64,000 nucleotides of DNA from Quercus robur (lineage: Eukaryota; Streptophyta; Magnoliopsida; Fagales; Fagaceae): the NCBI RefSeq assembly GCF_932294415.1, contig NC_065542.1, positions 45,845,942 through 45,909,941 of the forward strand, given 5' to 3'. Made by a program: the position numbers and the translations under genes. Below are positions 23,185 through 34,709 of this stretch, in pieces. Position 1 is the first letter of the stretch. Every line of letters starts with the position of its first letter. The notes under the pieces were generated by a model. It saw only the letters and a list, made by a program, of their open reading frames with translations. It searched no databases and was not told the origin of the DNA.

Positions 23185-24382
23185 AGTAATCTCTTTAAAG
23201 TTATCGTGGCATTTTTTTTTTTATCAAGGATTACTTTAGCCTTAGTTATTATTGATTGAAATGCTATATTATTATGCCGAGCAGCGCTTTCACACTTGTT
23301 AAAATATATAAACAAGACATAAGAAATAAAGTAACACTGACTTTTATTAATATGAAAATTTGTTACAACGTACAAAGAAGGGCTTAAACAAGCCTATACA
23401 AAAAATGAACTGTTAAAACAGTAACAATATCCGTAATACAAATAAGTAAACCATCAGGTGCCTTCTGTGTTCGCCTTCAAAGTCTTTCTGAAATCTATGC
23501 CTCGGTACTGCTCATATCAGGAGAAGATCCTTATACAAAAATAATGAAGGAGAAGGAAGACGCATTGGAAGACATGGAAGCACTTCAGCAAGCTCTTGTT
23601 ACTGAAGAATGCAAGGGAAAAAGAAGATGGAGGACATGAGTGGGAAGGAGGAGAAGAAGAGTGAAGCAATGAAAAGAAAGTAAAAGGAGCAAAAGAGGGA
23701 GAAGGGGAGCCTTATTAGGTATGCTCGTGAGAGAGCAGATGGAGATGACAAGGGAAGTTTTCGACTCAGTCACACCAGAAGTGGGGTGTGACGAATCCCT
23801 GCTTCGGATTTTGGCTAAAAGAATGGGGAGGCAAATCTTAAGCCTCCGCCATCCTTGCCCAGACCGAGCCATCTCGAGTTTTGTTGGGACATGGCGTTTC
23901 TGGGAAAGGAGGGATTTGTTCATGGTGGATTACTGTGAAATAAGTATTATAGAAGTGGGCGTAACCGGAAGGAGGAAATGGACTCTGGGAAGAACATGAG
24001 GGATTCTGATATGAAAAGGTCACCCCCTGTCTTCTCTCTTTATATAGGGGACGAAGAAGAGGGTATGTGACACATTCGGACCCTCAGGGAAATCCAGAGT
24101 ATGACGCGTCGTTTCGCTCTCCCACACCATCAGTAACCGTTACATCTGGAAGGTCTCGTAAATGGTAAGGGATTAAAGGCACGTTGCGGATAACCACGCG
24201 GCATAACGGCAACGTACGTAAATCCAGGAAAAACGGCTCGTAGACCGGCGCAGCCCTCGTGGAGGTGAAGAGTCACCAACGTGGATCAAGGGCCGAATTA
24301 AATGAGCCGCAATTAAAGCTCGCAATTACCGAAACCCACCTCTCCAACCAGGACGTTGGACAGCAGGGTTTCGAGGGGCTAT

Positions 24383-25137
24383 TGTGGGGGCCAAGAGTCT
24401 ATGGGCCCGGCTTGCTCGCTTATAGGGAGTCCACAAGCCCCCAAACTAAAGGAGGCCAGGGCCCAAGCCCAAAAACAGTGAGCCCGATGTGGTTCAAGGG
24501 CACGTCCGAGGACCGCTCCGTCCTCGGAAAGCCCAGAACCCCATTAACGAAAATGGGATGCAGGCAGACTTGAAAGATCAGAAAATATCTCACGGAAATA
24601 GTCCTTAATACCCTTCATTGACATGACACCGCCCCAAACAGATCCGGATTTTTAGGCTTTATGGACCATCTCCCACAACTCAGGGATTAGACTGATGGGA
24701 CAGATATCTGCCCCGGAAAGATCGACCCTACACGTGGACGAAGGACAACGAACGTAGGCGAGTATAAAAGAGAATGTTATGTGACCAAGAAGGAGGTCTC
24801 CATCTAGCTTCTGGAAAAAGGCTTGAAGAAAGAGAATGTCTGGATAATACACGCCGGACACCACGTAAAAACCCTTCGACGGGTAACCGGGGACAGCGCC
24901 AACGCTCCTCGGACATGATCCGAGGAGCCAAATCCTCCTAGATACAAGATTGATGGGCCTGAATATCCAGCCCAAAGCTCTATCTCATATCAGTTCACCT
25001 GTAGTCCGACTCGAAATGTCGCCCCGTGCCCCAACGCTGGCCTTTCAAGCCCACTCTCTACAAATATTATTGTGAGGGACTTTCTGTGTGCGAGCCCAAC
25101 GTCGATGTCGGGCCGTTAAAGATTTTGTGTCCTTACA
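24383..25137 (+). repeat. 3' LTR of the young element
   Basis: 755 bp, same length as the 5' LTR, with three transitions between them by eye. Preceded by a purine-rich CGAGGGGCT tract and followed by the target duplication TTAAT. Confidence 0.9.
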
Positions 25138-25458
25138 TTAATAATTTGCTAAATTTAAGGAGATGGATGGGAAGTTATAGTAATATAGTTTTTTAATAGG
25201 AGTGTTTTTTTTTTCCCTTTAAATTAAAAATAAATAAGAAGATATTTGAAAAAAAAAAAAAAAAAAACACAAAACACAAAACAAACTTAGTGAAATGATG
25301 GAGTAAGGAAAACAAATTCAATTAAAAAAAATTGAAAATGTTTAACGAAGAGATTGGTAATATTTAACACAAAAAAAAGTGGTAACTGGAGATAAAGAGG
25401 AGAGGTATATGTTAATAATTTGCTAAATTTAAAGAGATGGATGGGAGGTTATAGTAAT

Positions 25459-25460
<2 letters not shown>

Positions 25461-25501
<41 letters not shown>
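25461..25501. repeat. T tract of about 41 bases
   Basis: Uninterrupted T run within the Helitron body. Other long homopolymers in the window: 8020-8058 (T), 29406-29447 (A), 49172-49220 (T). Confidence 0.95.
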
Positions 25502-25505
<4 letters not shown>

Positions 25506-25805
25506 ATAAATAAGAAGATATTTGGGGAAAAAAAAAAAAAAGCAAACGTGAAATCATGGAGTAAGGAAAACAAATTTTATTTTAAAAAAATTGAAAACGT
25601 TTAACCAAGAGAGTGATCCTATTTATCACCCAAAAAAACAAAAAGTGGTCCTATTTTGTTGGTAATGTTTTAGTGGGAGTTAAAAGACATAGTTTTACCA
25701 AATTATCATTTACTTTTGTCTTTACTTAAACTTAGGAAAATAGGGGTATTTTGGAAAAAAAAAATCCAGTCCAAACAGGTGCAGCCTCTTAAATAGTGGT
25801 ATAGA

Positions 25806-26975
25806 TATTAGCTAATAATATAAGCTCAAGCCCAAGCCTAAGCCCAAACCCAATCCTAATTTGTGTACAAGTCAAATCTTCTACTTGTACTACAAGTGTA
25901 TTAATCATAGTTAATGTATGATTAGTTTAGGATTAAGCTTATTATATATACCCATATTTGGTTGTCATAGTTGGGTATTGGAAACTAATGCTGACTTGGC
26001 TCCATTTACACAGGTTGAAAATATGGCAATAGCAATTGAACGAATTGTGTAGTTTTTTCGCTATTTGATTTTTGTTCTTGAAGAAGATAAAATCATAAAA
26101 ATATTATCTATGAATAGGAGGTGGGAAATGGGAGGTCCCCCCCACCCTCTCAATTTAGCCCCTCTCAATGTCCTTTGTTGTTCCATGTGCATCAACGCAT
26201 AGGACAACACATTAGTACAAAGGATTAATAAGGATCAGAATAGTAGATCACCCTGCCTTAGACAAATAAGGTGTTGTTCACTATGATACCGTAGAAAATA
26301 GTTCATACACATTACATGAACGCGTATCCTATGTCCTATTGATCCTGTTCTAATTCATGTACCACTAGTGAACTTAGGACATGAATCTCTTTATTATTAT
26401 TATTTTTTATTCTTAACACTACTAGCTAATGTCTCTCTTTTTGACTAAATAAACTTCTTAACGTTAACGTTATTCTTTCTTAAAAAAAAAAACAAAACAA
26501 AACGTTAACGTTATTTTAGTTTGCTGAATATGTCATATCGTTTTTTAGTTTTCATACTTCTTTCGCAAATTAAAGTAACGTTGATGTTGTGAAGTTCAGT
26601 TGGTCAATAAGAGAGAAGTTAGGTAGCAGTGTTTAGAATTAAAAAGTAATAATAAATAAAGAGACGCATGTCATAACTTCACTTGTGGTACATGAATTGG
26701 GACAAAAACAATGAGACTAAGGATGTGCATTCACATTATATGACTAGCTTGTATCCGCAACGGACTAAAACCCATATGGGATAGAACTATTTTGATTAAA
26801 TTTATCTAGCTTAATTTGTCATAGGTTTTGCTAAGATCAAACTTTAGTGCAACTTGTCTTAATTGCTCCCTCTTTCTCTTTTTGATGATGGACATGAATT
26901 CATTTGTGCAGTCAATCATCATATCATTTGTGCAGAGACAAAAAGAGGAGAATCCTTTGGAATTGGGCAAAGACT
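25806..26975. other. Gene-free intergenic DNA
   Basis: AT-rich sequence without protein similarity. GTACATGAATT occurs near 26690 and its inverse complement near 26350, possibly an eroded inverted-repeat element, not delimited. Confidence 0.4.
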
Positions 26976-26983
26976 GAGTTAAT

Positions 26984-27169
26984 TAGGGATGGCAATTTAG
27001 ATTCGACCCGCGGATACCCGGCTCAGCCCAATAAAGAATAAGGCCAGGTATGGGTTTTTAAAAAAAAACCCGAAGCGGGTCCGGGTTTTATCAAAAAACC
27101 TAAGACCCGGCTTGAAATCCAACCCGGATATGACTCGGTTACTATGAAATTACTAAACCCCCCCCCCCT

Positions 27170-27203
<34 letters not shown>

Positions 27204-29204
27204 GGTTCAAGTTACACCTAGTGTAACTCTAAAGAGTTACACCTTTTCTAAACCATTAGATTTAAGTAGATCCAATGGTCAAAAAAGACACTCATTAATA
27301 CTAATATTCTTATTAGTATCTCATTAATTATCCCTTATTTATTGCATTCCATACCTATCTCTAAACCCAAAAAAATGGTCTACGTTTTACTCTCTCTCTC
27401 CTCCATAGTTCACGTTTTTCTCTACTCTCTCTTTCTCCTCCATCGATTTTCCCCAAATCAATTCCATTGCCTTTCTCTTAATTCCAATCTCACCAGCATG
27501 CTCCTTGCCTCATCAACATAAACAAATAAAAAATAAAACCTTATTATTAAATGTATTTTATGGTCCATCTAATAAAAAATTAAACCTTATTATTAAATGT
27601 ATTATTCCCCAAAAGGTTTTTGTTCTTATATTTGTTTGTTCAGAATTCAGACTTCAGCAACCCAAAAAATAAAATAAAAAAGGTTGGGAAAGTGTGACAT
27701 ATCTAGTATAACAACTCAAATAACGACTTAATTTAGCGTTACACTGAAAAGGACTTGGTGGATCTGTCACCTAACAAGCAAAAACTACTAGTCTAGGCTC
27801 TGGATATTCTTTTCAATTTTGCTTAATTACAAAAGGAAACATAGCAAAAGCACATGCAGGAGAAAAATTTTATGGACCAATATGTTAGTCAATTTAGTTA
27901 GTAACTTGGTATTGCGGTATTCGCATTAGTACTAATCATCTTCAAAATTTTGTAGTGGACGAGTTTACATTCCAATAATCATATATGTAGCACTAGTTCA
28001 GTCGCGTATGGGCCTTATAGGCTACAAAATATGTGAAATTATCAGTTCCTTTTGAATAAACCTAAGGCCCAAGGAAAGTGTGGTGATCAGAAATTCCAAT
28101 TGTGCGTCCAGCGGCTGTGGCTTTTTTTTTTCTTTCTGCCGGCAACTTGGCCATGGAGGTGGAAGAGTAGTGGAGGAGAAAGAAAAAGAGAGGAACGTAT
28201 AGTGGAGGAGAAAGAGAGAGAGACGTATACCTTTTTTTTAGGTTTAGAGATAGGTATGGAATGTAATAAATAAAGGATAATTAATGAGATCCTAATTTAA
28301 ATATTACCATTAATGAGTGTCTTTTTTGACCGTTGGATCTACTTAAATCCAATGGTTTAGAAAAGGTGTAACTTTTTAGAGTTACACTAGGTATAACTTT
28401 TTAGAGTTACATCAGGTGTAACTTGAACCCATCTCATAAATATATATATGGAGTTGTAAACCCTAAGTCACTAACCTAGTACCCATCCACCTCTCCCTAA
28501 CCCTCAATCTCTCTGTCACTCACGTAGCCACGCACAAGAGCACGCAGCCATGCATAAGAGCACGCAGCCACGCCTTGGCCTCACTCTGAGTCACTCCTCG
28601 GCCTCACTCTGACTGTCACTCACACTCAATCTCACAGCTCACACAGCTCACACAGTCACTCACTCACTCTCAAGCACTTTCCTCTTGAATTGGTTTTGGG
28701 TCGCGATCTGCTTGTTACCTAAGCACTCTTCCCTCTATCTCTAGATCTAAAACCCAAGGCCGAAGACCTCAAGCTCTTTCTCTCTGATCTCCAACTCAGG
28801 GCCAAGACTTTCTTCTCTCTCCATTTCTACTTTTATCTTCTTCTTTATATTTATTTTTTGTTTGATTCGAAATCTCCTCCATTGGTTTGGTTATTTCTAG
28901 GTTTGAGGATTGAAAAATGGGATTTTTATTTTTTTATTTTTTTATTTGGGTGTGGCTGTGGAGATTTGAAAAGAAGGGACTTTTGGGATTGGTTGTTTGG
29001 CTGTAGGTCTGATGTTGAGTTTGGGGCTTGTTTTAAAAAAGCTTCCTTTCTGGTTGGGCTTAACGGGGCCCCGCGGGGGCGGGTCTAGGCCTCGGAAAAA
29101 AATCCGTTTAGTAAACGGGCCGGGTTCGAGCCGCAGGTCTTAGCCTGCTGGTTGGGTCCGGGTATGCAAAAACCTGGCTCGAACCCGACCCGTTGCCATT
29201 CCTA
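26984..29204. mobile_element. hAT-type element with 8-bp target duplication
   Basis: The left end TAGGGATGGCAA and right end TTGCCATTCCTA are inverted repeats with one mismatch, flanked by a perfect 8-bp duplication GAGTTAAT (26976-26983 and 29205-29212). Sub-terminal regions are rich in GACCCG and GGGTTCGAGCC phrases. No transposase seen. Much of the interior is a second inverted-repeat element (about 27204-28430), so the hAT itself is about 1 kb. 28450-29060 is CACTCAC/CTCTC-rich and reads like a captured untranslated leader, but I could not assign it. Confidence 0.85.
27204..28430. mobile_element. Long-TIR element (MULE-like) nested in the hAT
   Basis: GGTTCAAGTTACACCTAGTG at the left and its inverse at the right (CAGGTGTAACTTGAACCC) open inverted repeats that continue for about 250 bp, including ATTAATTATCCCTTATTTAT and CATACCTATCTCTAAACC. 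The right arm has an extra copy of the AGAGTTACA motif. No clear target duplication, as the left flank is a TA microsatellite. Non-coding; open frames in it derive from the inverted arms. Confidence 0.65.
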
Positions 29205-29212
29205 GAGTTAAT

Positions 29213-29402
29213 TGTGAGTTTGAGTTTGTATATTTTATAATTCATTAGTCAAAAGGGTACCATGCGCACTCGTGACTTGTTGCATCACCCTCAAACGGGT
29301 ACCACCTGCACCTAAGTTTTGGCTTTAACATACCTCCAATAATACCAGTAATGCACTTTCACACATACTTTACTCTATATTCTCTAACTTTTCTTTTTCT
29401 TC

Positions 29403-29448
<46 letters not shown>

Positions 29449-30461
29449 ATTTCAAAACTTTATACTTATATTCTCTCATTCTTACCATCATTATTTGCCT
29501 AAGCTAAGCTTTCTTCTCCTCTTTCTTCCCCTTCTCCCTTCTCCTATTTATTGCACTTAATATTACTCAAATAAGTGAAAGACACATTCAAATTTATATT
29601 GCCAATAGTTTTTAATTTTATTTTATATAAATTCAAATTCTCACTTCTAAAATAACTAAGTATTAACTCAAACAAAAATTAAACCAAAAATATAAGAGTG
29701 ATAGAAACTACTTGTTATGGAAAACTAAAAAAATACAACATTAAAACGTATTAACCCAAAATAGATTTTAAAAAAGCACAATGATTCATCAACCTAAAGT
29801 AGAATTGCAAGAAAGAATAAAAGAGAGAGAGAGAGAATAAACAATTTATAAAAAATAAGATGAGAATAAAAAGAGTACAAATAAAATATATAGTAATAAA
29901 TAACAAATTATCCAAGTTATGCTATATAATAGAATAATATTATATTCTTATATACTATCTTTATCATACAATAGGTTGTCATCTATGAAATCAAAGAAAA
30001 GAAAAAGATAACTACATAAAGTTACAAAACAAAGTCAAATCAACCTAAATTAGAGTTCTAAAGAATACAAAAATTCATCGACATAAAGTAGAGATGCGTG
30101 AAAAGAAAAAAAAATCCACTAAAAAATGAAAAACAAATTGAGAGAAAAAGAGAGACATAACTTTTTATGCGTGGGAAAACTATGCATAAATGAGAGAGAG
30201 AATTGAAAATTTAGAGTAAGGGGACAAGAATAAGAAGAGCAAAAAATAAATGAAGATATAAGGATAGAGAAGGAGTGAAATTAAGGTAATTAGTAGTGGG
30301 GAGATGAAAATGTAAAGGGGAAGGAGAAGTGTTTGAAAAATGTAACAATATGTTAAGAAAATTAATAAGAAGAGAAAGAGAGAAAGAGTTGGAAGAAAGT
30401 GGATGAAGTGGCCGCTGACGTGGCTCAACAAAAATGTAGTAACAACAAATGTCAATTTTAG
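29213..30461. other. Gene-free AT-rich DNA
   Basis: Contains an A tract at 29406-29447, GAGA-rich stretches (29823-29840, 30190-30400) and no coding similarity. The open frame at 30180-30455 (minus) is low-complexity. Confidence 0.5.
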
Positions 30462-30470
30462 TTTTTAGAT

Positions 30471-30962
30471 GAGTAAACCTTCAGTCCGGATGTGGCGTAA
30501 ATGGGCTAATTTACGCCACCAAGTAAACACTGCCACGTCAGTCTTTTATTTAAAGAGCAATACACTCTAGCACACACAATTCCATCTCAATTAAAGTAAA
30601 AATCCTCTCCATACGATTCAGACCTGAGAACAACTCCTCCAACGCCTAAACCCAGAGATGACTTCTTCCTCTCCTCTGAGCACCGGAGCCCCGCCACCGG
30701 TGCCGCTGCACACCTCGTCTCTGGAGCTAGCGCCGCCACACTGGACCTAAGGTGTGTTCTTTTATGATTTGCTATTTCCCCAAACTTTGGATTTTGTGAT
30801 TTAATGGGTTTGGGATAATTTTTTGGATATCAATCTGTTTATATTGGTATGTGTTTTGTTGATTTGGCAGGGGTTTTGATTTTTTTTTTTTTTGGTATTT
30901 TCATGGGTTTTGATTAGATTCTTAAGTCGTAGGTTCAAACCCTAAAATCAATCTTCCTTCCT

Positions 30963-30997
<35 letters not shown>

Positions 30998-31450
30998 CAT
31001 ATATGCAAAACAAATTGCTTCTTAAATACCAGAAATTGAATGTTTGTTTCAAAATTTTTATCAAGTGAACCTACGGAGCCATTGAATTTGGTGAGACAGG
31101 TTGTGCAGCCTTGAAAATTATATGAACCTTTTACTTTGTTTCTCTCAATTATGGCAATTTCAAGGTGCGGTGGCGCCAGCTCCAGAGACGAGGTGTGCGG
31201 TGGTGCCAACGACGGTGCCAACGGCGGAGCTCCGGTGCTCAGAGGAGAGGAAGAAGTTGACTCTGGGTTTAAGCGTTGGAGTTGTTCTTTAGGTCTGAAT
31301 ATCATCATATGGGGAGGATTTTGAGTTTAATTGAGATGGGATTGTGTGCGCTAGTGTGTATTACTCTTTCAATACAGGACTGACGTGGCAGTGTTTAATT
31401 GGTGGTGTATATTAGCCCATTTACGCCACATCCAGACTGAAGGTTTACTC
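30471..31450. mobile_element. Third MULE, with gene-like GC-rich inverted repeats
   Basis: Inverted repeats of about 290 bp (30471-30760 and 31160-31450) start GAGTAAACCTTCAGTC and end GACTGAAGGTTTACTC. A perfect 9-bp duplication TTTTTAGAT flanks them (30462-30470 and 31451-31459). The inner parts of the repeats are GC-rich and coding-like (TGAGCACCGGAGCCCCGCC and CGTCTCTGGAGCTAGCGCC), suggesting host sequence captured into an arm and then present on both sides. No transposase. Confidence 0.85.
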
Positions 31451-31462
31451 TTTTTAGATATA

Positions 31463-31611
31463 CTAGTCGATAATCCATGCAATGCATAGGAATAGCTACT
31501 GGATTTGTTTAAGGAAAAAAAATGTTTATTTATTTATTTATTAGTCATTTGTGGGAAGGACTAAGAGACATAATGTTTCGTCTCTAGTTTAGTTTGTGTT
31601 GTATATATAGA
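31463..31611 (-). mobile_element. Possible mini-Helitron
   Basis: On the minus strand it starts TCTATATATACAAC after an A and ends with the imperfect hairpin CCTATGCATTGCATGG, then ATTATCGA and CTAG before T. The 3' end resembles that at 61901-61927. At 149 bp it is very short; the 5' end is AT-rich and could be coincidental. Confidence 0.35.
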
Positions 31612-31707
31612 TATATACAAGATAAGTTGTAATATATATACCAAAAGGTACCAATTGATAGGTCATAACTATTTAAATTAGATATACCAAAAGGTGCTAT
31701 TGAAAAA

Positions 31708-31860
31708 AAATGTGCTTATTGGCCGAAAATGTGCCTATTGAACAAAAAAGTGTCTATTGATCGAAAATGCGTCTATTGAGTGAAAATTGCTTATTGAACA
31801 AAAATGTGCTTATTGACTGAAAATATGCCTATTGAATGAAAATGTATTTGTTGAAGAGTC
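31708..31860 (+). repeat. Minisatellite of 19-bp units, about 8 copies
   Basis: Degenerate repeats of GTGCCTATTGAATGAAAAT with variation at several positions (for example GTGTCTATTGATCGAAAAT). Units are 18-19 bp. Confidence 0.85.
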
Positions 31861-31889
31861 ATAATCCTTTGGGTATAAATAGTGGTTCA

Positions 31890-32065
31890 TATTCATTTGA
31901 TAATTTTTTCTCAACTTCTTCTCTTTTATCTTTCTTAAAAACACAAAAAACGTATGAGTTCTCCATTTCATAACACTGAACAATTTCTTCATTTGATAAC
32001 TTCTTCTCAAATTCTTCTCTTTCATCTTTCTTAGAAACACAAGAAACCTATACGTGTTCTCCAAA
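31890..32065 (+). repeat. Diverged tandem duplication of about 85 bp
   Basis: The phrases CATTTGATAA, TTCTTCTCTTTTATCTTTCTT and AACACAA...CGT/CCTAT followed by GTTCTCC appear twice in order. Confidence 0.6.
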
Positions 32066-33074
32066 ATTACTATTTGCAAGTCGGTTTTTTTGTTAAATAG
32101 TGAAAAGATCCAAGAATTAAGCTACACCAACAGTAGCAACAGTAATACTGAACGATATCTTTATATGTCTTATGAATACTATTTGATGAGTCAAAAAATA
32201 ACATGGGATTGTCATTCCATGTCAATGATGACTCGAACAAGCGTTACACATTTATTGCGTGCATTGAGGATGAAATGTAATGGATGAAGCAACGGTAACA
32301 AGTGAGCTATGTGTTTTAGAGCTCCCATTGATGACATACTAGCTGTTGCTCATAAATGCCGGGATTCATTATCCATAAAGACAGGAAAACAACTATAAAA
32401 TAAAGGAACAACATAATCCAAAGGTACACACAGATACTTAACCAAAAAACCACTCCAAGTCATTTTTCTCTCTAACCATTTTCTCCCTATTTGACTTAAG
32501 CATCGGAGTATTTTTGGCAAACACCACACTAATGTATTACACTTCTTTCCCAAGCTTTCTTGCAGGTTTTCACCGGAGACACGACCAACCTCGTGACCAT
32601 CCATCCAATGAGACGAGGCCCTCAACTAGGTGATTTTTTGCATCATCACTATTCTTATAAGATTTCTCATTTTTTTCATTATGCCTTACCAATGTTTTTC
32701 TTCTCAATTATAGTTTTTTGTTTTAATATATACATCTTATGTGAAACGATGAGTAGATACTGAAACTTAACGAGTAAAATGAAAAAGCATAATTGTTCGG
32801 TATTTTAAATCTATACGAGGCATAAATTTATAAAGTCATGTAGCGTAATAAGGAGTGATCCACAAAAAGTTAAACATTTCATTTTTATATTATATATAGG
32901 TATGTAGATTTCTATATAACACAACACATTCATGTCATCTAATTTTTTTTTTTTTTTTTTTTTCCTTCTAGATCTTTAATTGAGGGAGGAAGATGTTAGT
33001 ACTCAAAATAAATCGGAATATTCATGTCATGTAAGGTTTTTTATTTATATTTTTTTGAGTGATAAAACTTTCGA
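32066..33074. other. Gene-free stretch with unassigned short open frames
   Basis: Plus-strand 32054-32287 and 32560-32763 and minus-strand 32350-32625 stay open for 67-91 codons but I recognise no family. A T tract lies at 32941-32964. Confidence 0.4.
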
Positions 33075-33429
33075 GCAGTGGCATTCCTGAGGTCATTTCT
33101 GTAACGTAAATGCGCTAGGAGACCTGGAGCCTCTACTGGAAGTGACCAAGGGTGAGATGTGTTTCTAGAATCTAGACTAGTTGAATTTTATGAAGGAAAA
33201 TAGGTTGAATTTTATTACTTTCAAATTGAAAAAAAAAAATCAATAATTGCAAGCCTCTACTTGTAGCATTATACATCTAGTAAATTACCAGTCACACTGC
33301 CATGTCTTCCGCACTCAGACACACAAACTTATTTGTAGAATAACATATCTTGAGATTTAGATTCAGAGAATGAGAGCACACAAGCTGTTGAATTGCAGAC
33401 CAAGCTGATGCTAGTAGTGTTTAATATGT

Positions 33430-34662
33430 TTATGATGCTGCTGAGGACATCAAGTGTTCTCTTCGCCATTTGAAATATGTCAACAGCTCATTGCGATCGC
33501 GAAGGCTTTCTTTAATGGCTGGAATTTCATTGAAGTTTTTGATCCATGCCTGTAAGCGAGGGAAGCTATCAGCTTCCATTACTTTGACCCCAGCTGCTTC
33601 TTGAAGGATTTCCAGCAAGCACGCTATCCATCCAAAGGCTAAGTCAGCCAGTCCTATGTCACTGCCACCAAAAAACTTCTTCTCTCCAAGACCATGCTCT
33701 TCTAGGATTCCCAGAAGTTCTTTCACTTCTTCTGTTGCTTTCACTTGTTCTTGTCCACCAGTTATAAAGAAGCCAAACAATTTGTTGCTCTAAATCACTC
33801 AAAAATTATCCAATTAGAGCGGGTAACATCTCCATATTATTATCTAAGTCTAGAAAAAATGTTCAAAGTTTGTTTTTGTTCAGTTTATAATAGTTAGATT
33901 AATCAAATTTATGTGAGTTCTGGTTAATTCAATAGTAAAATATTTTTTCTTTTAATAAGAAATTTAGGTTTGAATCCTGTCTATATGTGCTAAAAATCAA
34001 TGTCTAAAAATTATTATAGAATTGATACTAAAAATTTAAATCCTATCATATCATGTCTATATAAACAAATAAAAAATCAAATATACCAAAAAGAAAAAGA
34101 AAAGACAATCACCCTTTTTTATTCTCCTCTTATTTTTTTTCATCTTTAGTTAATTGACATTTACAAATCAAGCAAATACTTTTAAACTTTTACATGTATA
34201 AATGTAAGTTAAAAAAAAAAAAAAAAACTAACAATTAAGAAGAACAAAGTTGTTGGTGAAATTATATCAAAAAATAAAAAATAAAAAGGTTGTTGTTTTG
34301 ATTTTATGCAATGCAAGATTAAACATAATAATGAATTAGTGATGCATAATTACCTTATCCTCTCCAAACTTTGCCCAAAACCGAGCTACAGCTCTCTCGT
34401 GAGGATCATCTGGAAGCAAGGGGTTCTGTGGCCAAGTCTCATCAATGTACTCGAGGATGACAATGGATTCTGCGATGGGTTTCCCACCATGAACAAGCAC
34501 AGGAACCTTCTTATGGACAGGGTTGTACTTCAAAAGCATATCACTCTTGTTGAATATATCATCTTCTACATGTTCATATTTGATACCCTTGAGTTTCAGT
34601 GCCCATATAACTCGATGAACATATGGACTTGGCCAGAATCCTAGTAGCTTTACTTCTTCCAT
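33430..34662 (-). CDS. GSTU: Tau-class glutathione S-transferase (copy C)
   Basis: Two exons: 34662-34354 and 33789-33430, with a 564-bp phase-0 GT/AG intron; 222 residues. The thioredoxin-like domain has catalytic Ser12 in WPSPYVHRV, Lys39, the cis-proline P54 (KVPVLVHGG) and glutathione-binding E65-S66 (KPIAES). Exon 2 completes the all-helical domain with [10 protein letters not shown] and [10 protein letters not shown]. All key residues seen in tau GSTs are present, so this copy is probably active in glutathione conjugation in the cytosol. It is the close paralogue of copy A and differs little across exon 2. A putative TATA box lies about 40 bp upstream. Confidence 0.95.
33897..34010 (+). 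repeat. Decayed SINE in GST C intron
   Basis: GTGAGTTCTGGTTAATTCAATAG then GGTTTGAATCCTGTCTATA parallels the remnant in the GST A intron. A B-box-like GGTTTGAATCC survives. Inserted before block duplication. Confidence 0.4.
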
Positions 34663-34701
34663 AGATAGATTTTCTTAATTTTCTTCCTACGTTGGTGAGT
34701 T

Positions 34702-34709
34702 CATATATA
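34702..34709 (-). promoter_or_regulatory. Putative TATA box of GST C
   Basis: TATATATG on the minus strand about 40 bp upstream of the start codon, in the same TATATGAACT context as A and D. Confidence 0.45.

Larger units (their letters stand above)
18756..25137 (+). mobile_element. Young non-autonomous LTR retroelement
   Basis: Two LTRs of 755 bp each bound a 4.9-kb interior, with a 5-bp target duplication TTAAT (18751-18755 and 25138-25142). After the 5' LTR comes a primer-binding-type sequence (TTGGCGCCGTCTGTGGGA) common in gypsy-like plant elements, and before the 3' LTR a purine-rich tract (CGAGGGGCT). By eye the LTRs differ at three sites, all transitions, so insertion was recent. I see no gag, protease, reverse transcriptase or integrase, so mobilisation would need proteins from elsewhere. 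The structure looks whole for a non-autonomous (LARD-like) element. The interior holds two minisatellites and a 174-bp tandem duplication. Confidence 0.9.
18288..25805 (-). mobile_element. Non-autonomous Helitron interrupted by an LTR element
   Basis: Read on the minus strand, a TC-type 5' end (TCTATACCACTATTTAAGAG, starting 25805) follows an A. The 3' end carries a hairpin (around CACACGCATGAGCGCGTG), then TTAGAGG and CTAG before T at 18287. Insertion between A and T without duplication, hairpin and CTRR end are the Helitron signature. Without the LTR element (18756-25137 plus one TSD) the body is about 1.1 kb. It contains a diverged tandem duplication of about 250 bp (phrase AGGTATATGTTAATAATTTG at 25405 and across the insertion site). 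No Rep/helicase seen. Confidence 0.65.

Noticed and set aside
32350-32763. Possible gene remnant with PMRRGPQLG-like phrase
   Set aside because: Short frames on both strands, no recognisable domain or splice pattern.
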